From ATZT02 sp964655115 (lineage in GTDB: Bacteria > Actinomycetota > Actinomycetes > S36-B12 > UBA5976): 18,178 bases of DNA. The stretch lies in contig CAZZKM010000021.1 of NCBI GenBank assembly GCA_964655115.1, positions 1-18,178 on the forward strand, given 5' to 3'. How positions within the stretch are numbered: position 1 is the first letter of the stretch; each line of letters opens with the position of its first letter. Shown here in pieces: positions 1-6,940 of the stretch. Both the position numbers and the translations under genes were made by a program. The notes beneath the pieces are model-generated. The model was not told the DNA's origin, ran no database searches, and saw only the letters and a list, made by a program, of their open reading frames with translations.

Positions 1-149
1 GCAATCCCGAAAATAAAATCAGGTGGTTGCCATGTTGGTCTTTTCAAAGATCTATAAAATCCATCTCCTGTATTTACCCAGAGTCCAGAGCCAATTGCAT
101 AAACAAAAACTAAACCAACATTTATAAAACTAAAAATAATTTTAGTCAT
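1..149 (-). CDS. tspO: TspO/MBR family protein, N-terminal fragment (runs off left edge)
   Basis: Reading leftward from ATG at 149 gives 49 complete codons with no stop before the window edge. The first ~24 residues form a hydrophobic helix. They are followed by a stretch containing SLKRPTWQPPDFIFGIA, which matches the conserved first-loop signature of the TspO/MBR family (a K/R-P-x-W-x-PP-x-x-x-F-G pattern). Family members are about 150-160 aa five-helix membrane proteins that bind tetrapyrroles and cholesterol-like ligands and are linked to stress and light responses. The start overlaps the end of the upstream SDR gene by 8 bases (ATGACTAA), so the two are probably translationally coupled as the tail of the operon starting at 4808. 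Identification rests on this N-terminal third only; ligand and role are unknown. Confidence 0.8.
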   Translation of the reverse strand, partial: MTKIIFSFINVGLVFVYAIGSGLWVNTGDGFYRSLKRPTWQPPDFIFGI

Positions 150-1011
150 TCAATTCATACTTTCCATTATTTAATTTAATGATGCCTCTTTTTTCAAGTT
201 CTAGTAAATATTTTTTATGTCCTCTATTTCCACGACCTACAAAAAGTGGCATGAGTTTTGGTAATAAATCAGGAATTAACATCACAATTCTTACTAACCA
301 AGATTCACTTGGTTTTGGATATCTTTCAAATTTAGGATTGTCCAAAGTTTTTTTGAAACTTTTTAAAACATCTTCTGTAGTTTGAGGTGGATCTAAAAAC
401 TGCAATGTGTTTCCACCTTCAATTGCTTCTTTATGAAGCATCGCCGTATCAGTTGCCGAGGGTAAAATTGAAGAAACTTTGATGCCTTTTTTTGCAAGAT
501 CTAAAGAAAGACTCAACATTGCTCCCCTTAAACCAAATTTAGAAGTTGTATAAATAGGAGTTTCGCCTAAAGGAAAAATTCCACCCAAAGACACTGTAGA
601 AATAATTCTTGGATCAATTGATTTCTTCAATAAGTCTATTGCTAATCGCATAAATAACAGAGGTGATAACAAATTAATTGATAATTCCTTTTCAATTGAA
701 TCAAGACTTCTTTCGTCGAATCTTTCAGCAGAAGTTATCGCAGCATTATTTACTAACACATCTATTCGGCTATATTTTGCCTTTATTTGCTCAATCGCTT
801 TTTGCATTTCTGCTTTATCGGTTAAATCAATGCAAATAGCTAAGTGATTATTGCCTGAAAGACTATTTATCAACTGAGTCAATTTATTTTGATTAATATC
901 TAAAGCCACCACAATGCCATTTTGTGTAGCAACTTCTTTTGCTAAATGCGAACCAATTCCACCTGCAGCACCAGTTATGACAAATACTTTGTCACGGTAG
1001 TCAAACTTCAT
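142..1011 (-). CDS. Short-chain dehydrogenase/reductase (SDR), NAD(P)-dependent
   Basis: A 289-aa classical SDR with a Rossmann fold. The nucleotide-binding glycine motif TGAAGGIG is at residues 13-20 and the structural NNAA at 88-91. The catalytic set is Ser138/Ser141, Tyr154 and Lys158 (YTTSK). An Asp at about residue 38 after beta-2 suggests NAD(H) preference, but this is weak. The C-terminal extension after residue ~240 contains a hydrophobic stretch (LVRIVMLIPDLLPKLMPLFV) of the kind seen in SDRs acting on lipophilic substrates, possibly giving membrane association. The start codon overlaps the stop of the monooxygenase gene as ATGA, and AGGG lies just upstream. It sits between a flavin monooxygenase and TspO, so it plausibly oxidises or reduces a product of the monooxygenase. 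The substrate cannot be named from sequence. Confidence 0.9.
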   Translation of the reverse strand: MKFDYRDKVFVITGAAGGIGSHLAKEVATQNGIVVALDINQNKLTQLINSLSGNNHLAICIDLTDKAEMQKAIEQIKAKYSRIDVLVNNAAITSAERFDERSLDSIEKELSINLLSPLLFMRLAIDLLKKSIDPRIISTVSLGGIFPLGETPIYTTSKFGLRGAMLSLSLDLAKKGIKVSSILPSATDTAMLHKEAIEGGNTLQFLDPPQTTEDVLKSFKKTLDNPKFERYPKPSESWLVRIVMLIPDLLPKLMPLFVGRGNRGHKKYLLELEKRGIIKLNNGKYELND

Positions 1012-2306
1012 GAAACCCTAGCTTCAGTCCAACCCATGTGTTTTATAAGTTTTAAAAATTCTTTCTTTATAGCACTTGCATCCACATAGCCTTCGTGTCT
1101 TGAGGAATTTATGAACTTAATTCCTCCGCTTAAATCAGGATTTTTTGAATTAATTATTTTTTCAAATTCTTTTGCTCTTTCTGGATTTCTTATTTCATCT
1201 GATATGTAAGATGCTAAAACTTTGGCAGCAATGCCAAATAAATTATAGGCTCCAGAATTGGTTTCAATAAATCCCATTGCAAAGAGATTTTTATATTTCT
1301 TGGAAAAAATAGTTAAATACATATCAATAGGATGTTGAGGATTTCCAAAATATTCTTGTGCATATGGGATTGAATGTTTGTATCCTGTAGCAAATATAAC
1401 TACATCTATTTGTTCTTTTGATCCATCTTTGAAAATAACTTCATTTCCAGAAAACTCTTTAATATCAGGTTTAGCAATTACATCTCCGTGTTGTAGTCGT
1501 TGCAAAATTTCAGTATTTAATGTCGGATGGGTTTCAAATAAACGATGATCAGGTTTAGGCAATCCAAGTCTTGTCACATCACCATTAAGAAGTCTTAATA
1601 AAATTCCAAATATCTTTTGTTGCAAAAACATAGGCAATTTTGGACCAGTTTCAGCAAAAACATCACTGGGGATTCCAAATACATGCTTGGGAATAAACCA
1701 ATAACCACGTCTGACTGAAAGATAAGTTTGTTCAGCAATTCTTCCGATATCGCAAGCTATATCGCATCCAGAATTTCCTGCCCCTACTACTAATACTTTT
1801 TTCCCCTTTAAATCTTGCGAATTCTTATATTCAACAGAATGAATAATTTTGCCAGAAAAATTACCTAATACATTTGGTTTAACTGGATCCCATTGCATTC
1901 CTGTTGCACAAATTACTTTTTCATAATTTTTCACTTCGCCATTAGAAAGTTCAACTTGCCAACTTTGATCTGGATTTTGAGTTACTTTTTTTGCAAATAA
2001 ATTAAACTTTATATTTTCATATAGATCAAAGTTACGTGCATAATCTTTGATGTAATTTAGGATTTGTTTTCTAGATGGATAATCGGGATAACTACTTGGC
2101 ATTGGATAATCTGGAAATGCAGATAATGTTTTACTAGAAATAAAATGAGCTGTTTCATAAAGTGGAGTTCCTGGATTTTCAATATCCCAAAGACCACCAA
2201 CATCTGAATGTTTTTCAATTTGCTCAAAAGAAATGTTTCGCTCTTTTAACTCTTTAGCAATAGTTAAACCAGCTGGTCCTGCCCCAATTATTAAAGTCTC
2301 AGACAT
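1008..2306 (-). CDS. Flavin-containing monooxygenase (FMO-like, class B)
   Basis: A 432-aa FAD- and NADPH-dependent monooxygenase. The FAD-binding GAGPAG is at residues 8-13, followed by the E-x5-GGLW element at 31-40. The FMO hallmark F-x-G-x3-H-x3-Y is complete (F150 to Y160). The NADPH-binding GAGNSG is at 175-180 and the ATGY motif at 306-309. Length is normal for bacterial FMOs, which oxygenate soft nucleophiles (amine N, sulphide S) or carry out Baeyer-Villiger chemistry. The hallmark reads FxGxxxHxxxY, the FMO/N-hydroxylase form. The start lies 12 bases after the small membrane-protein gene and its stop overlaps the SDR start. Trimethylamine monooxygenase is one possible activity, but nothing here proves it; the amino-sugar kinase and SIS genes upstream suggest other substrates. 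Family call is strong, substrate unknown. Confidence 0.92.
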   Translation of the reverse strand: MSETLIIGAGPAGLTIAKELKERNISFEQIEKHSDVGGLWDIENPGTPLYETAHFISSKTLSAFPDYPMPSSYPDYPSRKQILNYIKDYARNFDLYENIKFNLFAKKVTQNPDQSWQVELSNGEVKNYEKVICATGMQWDPVKPNVLGNFSGKIIHSVEYKNSQDLKGKKVLVVGAGNSGCDIACDIGRIAEQTYLSVRRGYWFIPKHVFGIPSDVFAETGPKLPMFLQQKIFGILLRLLNGDVTRLGLPKPDHRLFETHPTLNTEILQRLQHGDVIAKPDIKEFSGNEVIFKDGSKEQIDVVIFATGYKHSIPYAQEYFGNPQHPIDMYLTIFSKKYKNLFAMGFIETNSGAYNLFGIAAKVLASYISDEIRNPERAKEFEKIINSKNPDLSGGIKFINSSRHEGYVDASAIKKEFLKLIKHMGWTEARVS

Positions 2307-2318
2307 AATCTAGAAATC

Positions 2319-2708
2319 CTAGTTTTGTTTTGAACTTCTGCGCAATAGATAAAAACCAAGAGCAACCATTAACGCAGGAATAGCATTCCATCTTTCAACT
2401 GGACTTCTAGAAATTGCATTAATTAATGCACTAAAAACACTCAAGGCAATTAAAAATCCCACAGTTCTATTTGTTCTTGAACTCCAAGGAGTGGCTAAAT
2501 TAATTAATCTATTTGCATATAGCAATTGCCAAATCATAAATACTGAAAAACCTAAATAAATAAGTCTTAAACCACTTGGCAGTGATTCAAATCCGCCACC
2601 TGCAATTCGAGGAAGCATTGATTTAATGTTTAAAGCACCAGAAAAAACAAGATAAAAGTTAATTACTAAAGCTGGAAATAACAGAATATTAAATACTTGC
2701 CTTTTCAT
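2319..2708 (-). CDS. Small four-helix integral membrane protein, unrecognised
   Basis: About 129 aa if translation starts at ATG 2708. A longer form from ATG 2720 adds only MGGK. I prefer 2708 because GGGAGG lies five bases upstream of it and because the codon overlaps the SIS stop as ATGA, the coupling style used throughout this operon; starting at 2720 would place the Shine-Dalgarno inside the gene. Four hydrophobic segments are visible at roughly residues 5-23, 43-64, 79-99 and 107-124, separated by short polar loops, and the protein ends in a basic/polar tail (RRSSKQN). I do not recognise a family or catalytic motif. Its position between a SIS protein and an FMO suggests a role in the same process, perhaps as a membrane anchor or small permease, which is inference only. 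Confidence 0.75.
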   Translation of the reverse strand: MKRQVFNILLFPALVINFYLVFSGALNIKSMLPRIAGGGFESLPSGLRLIYLGFSVFMIWQLLYANRLINLATPWSSRTNRTVGFLIALSVFSALINAISRSPVERWNAIPALMVALGFYLLRRSSKQN

Positions 2709-3655
2709 TTTGCCTCCCATAATTTACAAGCCATTAATTCTGGAACTAATAATTCAGTCAAGATTTGTGTCAAAACATCATCGCTTTCAATTTCAATGGA
2801 GGCAATATTTCCTTGTTGATAATTTCCAATTGATCCAAATGAAGATTTCCTATTATTTAACCAATCAATTGCTTGTTGATCCCAAATAGAACCAGAAAAA
2901 ATTAAAGCTTTGTAATCTAGAGTTTTTGTTAAGTAAACATCAACATGAGACCAATCACCTGTTTCACAACCATCGGCAGGAAATCTAGGACCTTCCCGAA
3001 ACATTAATGCTCCTTGCAAAGAACTGCCATATCTTTCTGCAGGTGACATTAAATAGATGCCATTACTACTTTTAGTTAAATTCATAAAAGATTCCAACCA
3101 TTGGTTTTTAGAATCTAGTAAGGTCTTAATTTCTTTAGATGCGTTTAAAACTGACTCTTTAACAGAACTAAATAGTCCCAGATTTTCTATTATTTGAAAT
3201 AAAGCAATTGATGTTGCTCTATAAGACCAAATGCTTACTCCGCCAGTTTCTTCCTTTATAGGTAGTAATACAACTTCATCTACTACTTTGGCTAATTTGC
3301 TATTTGGTTCTCTTGTTAAAGCAATAGTTTTTACATTACTTGGAATTTTTTCTACAAACTTTAAAACTTCAATGCTGTTTCCTGAGGCAGATATGGCAAT
3401 TACTATTGTGTTTTCTGGAAAACTACTTGGAGTTTCTGCGCTAGCAATCTCAGCAACTGCTAAATACCCAACACTTCTTAAATATCGGGCAGCATCTTGT
3501 GCGGCAAAATAACTAGAACCCATCCCCACTAAATACAGAAGTTGATTCTTATTTAATGAAAAGTTTTCAAATATTCTTTTTGTATTTAATTCCTTTAAAA
3601 AATCAGGCAAGGTATTAATATCGTTAATGAATCCAGCTACATTGGTTTCTGTCAT
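2705..3655 (-). CDS. SIS-domain phosphosugar isomerase/deaminase-like protein
   Basis: A 316-aa protein with two tandem SIS folds, resembling the isomerase half of GlmS, or AgaS/FrlB-type deglycases. Sugar-phosphate-binding elements seen are GMGSS at residues 44-48, ISASGNS at about 88-94, and the second-domain segment with EGPR at 221-224, Glu231 and His237. This arrangement matches the E...R.P...E...H pattern of catalytic SIS proteins. There is no glutaminase domain, so it is not a GlmS. The expected reaction is aldose/ketose isomerisation or deamination of a (possibly amino) hexose 6-phosphate in the cytoplasm. It starts four bases after the kinase stop with TAGG as ribosome-binding site, so the kinase product is the obvious candidate substrate. 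Precise substrate unproven. Confidence 0.85.
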   Translation of the reverse strand: MTETNVAGFINDINTLPDFLKELNTKRIFENFSLNKNQLLYLVGMGSSYFAAQDAARYLRSVGYLAVAEIASAETPSSFPENTIVIAISASGNSIEVLKFVEKIPSNVKTIALTREPNSKLAKVVDEVVLLPIKEETGGVSIWSYRATSIALFQIIENLGLFSSVKESVLNASKEIKTLLDSKNQWLESFMNLTKSSNGIYLMSPAERYGSSLQGALMFREGPRFPADGCETGDWSHVDVYLTKTLDYKALIFSGSIWDQQAIDWLNNRKSSFGSIGNYQQGNIASIEIESDDVLTQILTELLVPELMACKLWEAK

Positions 3656-3659
3656 TTAC

Positions 3660-4808
3660 CTATCCTAATTCTTCTTTTAAAGAAAGTATTGGGGCATAAA
3701 GCCATCTGGGTAGAAATTTAAGGCCATAAATGATTTCAAAGTAATACTGTCTAAATCTTAAATATTCAATTAAGTCTTGGTTTGGTAAGTAATTATTGAA
3801 ATTTTTAGTATTTTCTTGGTAATTAGTTAAAAATAAATTTTGGCATTTTAAAACCTCACTATTTAAACTTCCGAATTCCAACTGATTTATTCTTTCTGCC
3901 ACCCGTGCAGCAAGAGAAATTGATAAGAGTAAATGAGCAAGATCATCTTCAATAGGAGAAGCAATATTTCTTAATTCTTTATTTAAGACAGGCGAGCCAT
4001 CAAAATCAATCACGTAGTAATTTGTTTCACTTTTTAAAATTTGTCCAATATGAAAGTCTCCATGCGTTATTTGACTTTTATAATTGTCTTGTAATTTTTG
4101 TTTTTTACTTTCTAATTCAATAAAGTATTGGCTTTCTAAATTATTCCAAATATCTAACATATTTTCTGGATTTGGAAATTTTTCAATTCCTGATAATAAT
4201 TCTTGATTTAAGGTTGGTAATTCTCTACTAACTAACTTATCTGTTAATTGAAGAAAATCTTTTGAAGTATCTCCATTTACTTTTTTTAAATCTCTATGCA
4301 TTTGAGAACTTAAAATTGCAACTTCATTAACCCAAGAATCATTTTTATTAACTAGTTTTTTTGGTAACCAAGTCCATCCATCTAAAGAATTATCTATAAA
4401 TTCATAAATGGAAATAAATTCAACTAATTTGTCATAAATTTTTAAAGATAGACTTCCATAATATTTTGGCATGTAATTAAAGTTTGAATCACTTAAAGAA
4501 TTAACAATATTTATGTTTCGATTTGTTAAATCTAATTCCTTCTTTATTTTTATTAAATAATTACCATATTGAAAACTCAAATTACTTTGATCAACTTCTA
4601 AAGGATTAATTTCGCTATCTATTACTTTAAAGTTAGAAGCTCTGATGGTGTCAAAAGTTTTGCCGTTATCTAAATTGGCAATGTTGTTGATAGCCCTTCG
4701 GGCAAGAATTGATGCTCTATTTAGATCCAGGGAAATGACTAGACCTTCGCTTATTTCTAGTTGAAAATCTTCATATAAATAGAGTGAAATCCCGGCCATG
4801 ACCCCCAT
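3660..4808 (-). CDS. Maltokinase/glucosamine-kinase-like sugar phosphotransferase
   Basis: A 382-aa protein with the Mak-type eukaryotic-like kinase fold. Matching elements are DQSNLSFQYG followed by YLIKI with the probable ATP-contacting lysines (residues ~73-89), the catalytic loop HGDFHIGQ at 249-256, the metal-binding IDFDGSP at 267-273, and the SPIEDDLAHLL segment at ~284-294. These mirror actinobacterial maltokinases (HGDLHLGQ, DFEGEP, SPLRDVAGML) and the related glucosamine kinase described in Streptacidiphilus. At 382 aa it is somewhat shorter than typical maltokinases (~450 aa). It heads a minus-strand operon with a SIS isomerase next, which favours a monosaccharide or amino-sugar substrate over maltose; no GlgE or TreS gene is seen nearby. 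The start could also be Met4 (4799). It is very AT-rich and rich in Asn/Lys. Family call is good, substrate inferred. Confidence 0.82.
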   Translation of the reverse strand: MGVMAGISLYLYEDFQLEISEGLVISLDLNRASILARRAINNIANLDNGKTFDTIRASNFKVIDSEINPLEVDQSNLSFQYGNYLIKIKKELDLTNRNINIVNSLSDSNFNYMPKYYGSLSLKIYDKLVEFISIYEFIDNSLDGWTWLPKKLVNKNDSWVNEVAILSSQMHRDLKKVNGDTSKDFLQLTDKLVSRELPTLNQELLSGIEKFPNPENMLDIWNNLESQYFIELESKKQKLQDNYKSQITHGDFHIGQILKSETNYYVIDFDGSPVLNKELRNIASPIEDDLAHLLLSISLAARVAERINQLEFGSLNSEVLKCQNLFLTNYQENTKNFNNYLPNQDLIEYLRFRQYYFEIIYGLKFLPRWLYAPILSLKEELG

Positions 4809-4832
4809 CTTGCCCGTTAATTAGATAACAAA

Positions 4833-4861
4833 TTGATATTGATGTCCTTTTCTTGTTGCAA
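4833..4861 (-). promoter_or_regulatory. Candidate sigma-70-type promoter for the kinase operon
   Basis: On the minus strand TTGCAA (4856-4861) is followed after exactly 17 bases by TATCAA (4833-4838). Each box matches consensus at four of six positions. Predicted initiation is near 4826, giving a leader of about 18-20 nt before ATG 4808. It lies in the 142-bp divergent gap shared with the polyamine operon. AT-rich DNA yields such matches by chance, so this is tentative. Confidence 0.3.
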
Positions 4862-4937
4862 ATACAGACATCTAACTGACAGACTCATAATTCAAACAAA
4901 TTCTTAAGGCTTAAATCCAAACCCTTATGAATAAATT

Positions 4938-4944
4938 GGAGGAG
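4938..4944 (+). promoter_or_regulatory. Strong ribosome-binding site for the polyamine-binding lipoprotein
   Basis: GGAGGAG lies six bases before ATG 4951. It is the best Shine-Dalgarno in the window and fixes the start, in keeping with high expression of a solute-binding protein. Most other genes here have weak or overlapping sites. Confidence 0.8.
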
Positions 4945-4950
4945 ATATAA

Positions 4951-6057
4951 ATGGCGACAGTGCGAAAATTCAAGTTTTCCGCAACTGTTGTTGCAGCAGC
5001 AGCTTTAGTTCTTGCCGCATGCAGTAGCGGAACAAGTGATGAAGCATCTTCTGCATCAGTAGATCCAAATGTGGATATAACTACTCAAAAGTTAGTTATT
5101 TCTAACTGGGCAGGTTATTACCCAGAAGATTTAGCTGCAAAAGTTAAAGAAGCAATTGGTGTTGACATCACAATTACAAATCATGCAACAAATGAAGAAG
5201 TCATGGGTAAATTAACTGCCTCTGATGATTCAGGAATTGACGTTGCGTTTGTGTCAGGCCAATACGCACAAGCACTTGCGTCTGCAGGAAAAATCATCAA
5301 CTTTGATAAAGCAGCCATTCCAAATTTGGCAAATCTTTATCCAGAAGTTGCAGATCTTGCATATGACAAAGGAACAAATTATTCAGCTCCATATGCATGG
5401 GGAACAACTGGAATTTGTTACCGTTCAGATCTAATTGATTTCACTCCAACTTCATGGAATGACTTATTGAATCCAAAAGATTCAGTTAAAGGCAAAACCA
5501 CAATGTTGGCAACTGAACGTTGGTTAGCTTTACCTGCAATGAAAGCACTTGGTTTTTCAGTTAACACAACCAATGCTGATGAAATTGCAAAAGCTAAAGA
5601 ACAATTAATTAAAACTAAACCAACTCTTCTTGCATATGATGACACTGCTTTCTACACCAAGTTAGTTTCTGGTGAAGCTGTGTTAACAGAAGCTTGGGAT
5701 GGATGGTGCAACTATGGAATTGCAGAAAATCCAAATATTAAATTCGTAATTCCAAACGAAGGCTCTGATCTATGGGCAGACACCATGGTTATTTTGTCTT
5801 CCAGCAAAAACAAAGAAGCAGCACATGCATTTATTAACTACATCCTTCAACCAGATGTACACGCATGGGTTGCTAACAACATCCTTTACAAAGTTCCTAA
5901 CAAAGCAGCAACAGAAACTTTGGATCCAGCATTAGTTACCTCATATCCAAATATGGGATTAACTCCTGCAGATTTATTAAAGGGTGAAGTTGTGGTTGAT
6001 CTTGGTGCAGATTCAAAGATCTACACCGATCTTGCAACTGAAGTTACTTCTAGCTAA
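4951..6057 (+). CDS. potD: Polyamine (spermidine/putrescine) ABC transporter substrate-binding lipoprotein
   Basis: A 368-aa lipoprotein: basic N-terminus, hydrophobic stretch, lipobox LAAC with the lipidated Cys24, then a Ser/Asp-rich linker. The mature part aligns by eye with E. coli PotD from NWAGYYPEDL onward. The polyamine-contacting residues appear conserved: Trp53 and Tyr56 (PotD W34, Y37), Glu189 (D168/E171 region), Trp249 (W229), Trp275 and Asp277 in LWADT (W255, D257), and Tyr313 (Y293). This makes a cationic di- or polyamine the likely ligand. It is the first gene of an eight-gene plus-strand operon and has the strongest ribosome-binding site. Its codons are less AT-extreme than its neighbours', as expected for an abundant protein. 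A GC-rich hairpin lies just past its stop. Confidence 0.92.
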   Translation: MATVRKFKFSATVVAAAALVLAACSSGTSDEASSASVDPNVDITTQKLVISNWAGYYPEDLAAKVKEAIGVDITITNHATNEEVMGKLTASDDSGIDVAFVSGQYAQALASAGKIINFDKAAIPNLANLYPEVADLAYDKGTNYSAPYAWGTTGICYRSDLIDFTPTSWNDLLNPKDSVKGKTTMLATERWLALPAMKALGFSVNTTNADEIAKAKEQLIKTKPTLLAYDDTAFYTKLVSGEAVLTEAWDGWCNYGIAENPNIKFVIPNEGSDLWADTMVILSSSKNKEAAHAFINYILQPDVHAWVANNILYKVPNKAATETLDPALVTSYPNMGLTPADLLKGEVVVDLGADSKIYTDLATEVTSS

Positions 6058-6073
6058 ATAGAAGGAACCGATA

Positions 6074-6940
6074 TTGAATAAAAGTGGCGGGAGCAAAAGC
6101 TCCCGCCAACTTGGTTGGTTCTGGTCTTTACCAGGCTTAATTTTCTTAACAATTTTTGCAGCTTTTCCTGTAGTTTCTATGCTTTTTATGTCAGTTTTAA
6201 CTGCGGGCAGATTTGGTGGAGTAACTACACCTTTTACTCTAGATAATTTTGTAAGAGCTACAGATCAAACATTTTTAAAAGTTATTTTTACTTCGATTTT
6301 AATTGCAACAGCAACTGCAGTTTTGTCACTTTTAATTGGTTTTCCTACCGCATTATTTATTTCTCGATTAAGTAGAAAATGGCAAGTAATTTTGATTATT
6401 GCCATAATTTTGCCTTACTGGACTAACTTTTTGGTTAGAACTTATGCTTGGTTAGTTTTATTAAATAATGAAGGAATTATAAATAAATTTTTAAAAAATA
6501 TTGGTTTAATTTCAAATCCTATAGAAATGCTTTATACGCCATTTGCCGTAATAGTAGGTATGACTTATTTGTATTTACCACTTATGATTTTGCCTATTTA
6601 TGCAGCGCTTGAAAAAGTAGATAAGAATTTAGTTGAAGCTTCTCTTGATTTAGGATCCACAGCTTGGAAATCATTGAAAACTATTTCAATTCCTCTTGCT
6701 TTACCTGGAATATTAATTGGTTTAATTTTTGTCTTTGTTCCAAGTATGGGTAATTTTGTGGTTCCTGAATTACTTGGTGGCGGTAAAACTGTGATGATTG
6801 GAAATTTAGTACGAGATCAATTTTTAAAGGCTAGAGATTGGCCATTTGGCGCAACTTTTGCTCTTGTCTTAACAGTGATTTTAATTATCTTGATATCAAT
6901 TCAATCAAGAGTTAGCAAAAAGGTTAATTTAAATGCCTAA
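6074..6940 (+). CDS. potB: Polyamine ABC transporter permease (PotB-like)
   Basis: A 288-aa inner-membrane permease with about six hydrophobic helices. The cytoplasmic EAA loop, starting EASLDLGSTAWKSLKTISIP at residues 188-207, docks on the ATPase. The start is TTG at 6074: an in-frame TAG at 6059-6061 blocks any upstream start, AAGGAA (6062-6067) is a suitable ribosome-binding site, and no ATG/GTG/TTG occurs in frame until codon 36, inside the first helix. Family-like sequence begins only around residue 11-14 (RQLGWFW), and the preceding codons fall in a perfect GC-rich hairpin (6085-6108). The stop overlaps the next permease by 8 bases. Together with the binding protein, second permease and ATPase it completes a type I importer. 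Confidence 0.9.
   Translation: MNKSGGSKSSRQLGWFWSLPGLIFLTIFAAFPVVSMLFMSVLTAGRFGGVTTPFTLDNFVRATDQTFLKVIFTSILIATATAVLSLLIGFPTALFISRLSRKWQVILIIAIILPYWTNFLVRTYAWLVLLNNEGIINKFLKNIGLISNPIEMLYTPFAVIVGMTYLYLPLMILPIYAALEKVDKNLVEASLDLGSTAWKSLKTISIPLALPGILIGLIFVFVPSMGNFVVPELLGGGKTVMIGNLVRDQFLKARDWPFGATFALVLTVILIILISIQSRVSKKVNLNA
6085..6108 (+). promoter_or_regulatory. Perfect 10-bp GC-rich hairpin at the potD/potB junction
   Basis: TGGCGGGAGC (6085-6094), loop AAAA, GCTCCCGCCA (6099-6108): ten uninterrupted pairs, eight of them G-C, in DNA that is about one-third G+C. It begins 27 bases after the potD stop and 11 bases after the TTG start of potB, so it is within coding sequence (codons ~4-12, using GGC, GGG, TCC and CGC, unusual for this window). 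No T-run follows, so it is not a canonical intrinsic terminator. It more likely blocks 3'-exonucleases or partially attenuates, setting the ratio of binding protein to permease. Confidence 0.65.

Noticed and set aside
179..385. Plus-strand open frame of 68 codons
   Set aside because: Antisense shadow of the SDR gene; composition and lack of a ribosome-binding site argue against coding.
3231..3512. Plus-strand open frame of 93 codons
   Set aside because: Antisense to the well-conserved SIS domain, no family resemblance.
6085..6108. Canonical Rho-independent terminator of the polyamine-binding gene
   Set aside because: No T-run follows the stem, and the downstream transporter genes need read-through; kept as a hairpin of unknown role.
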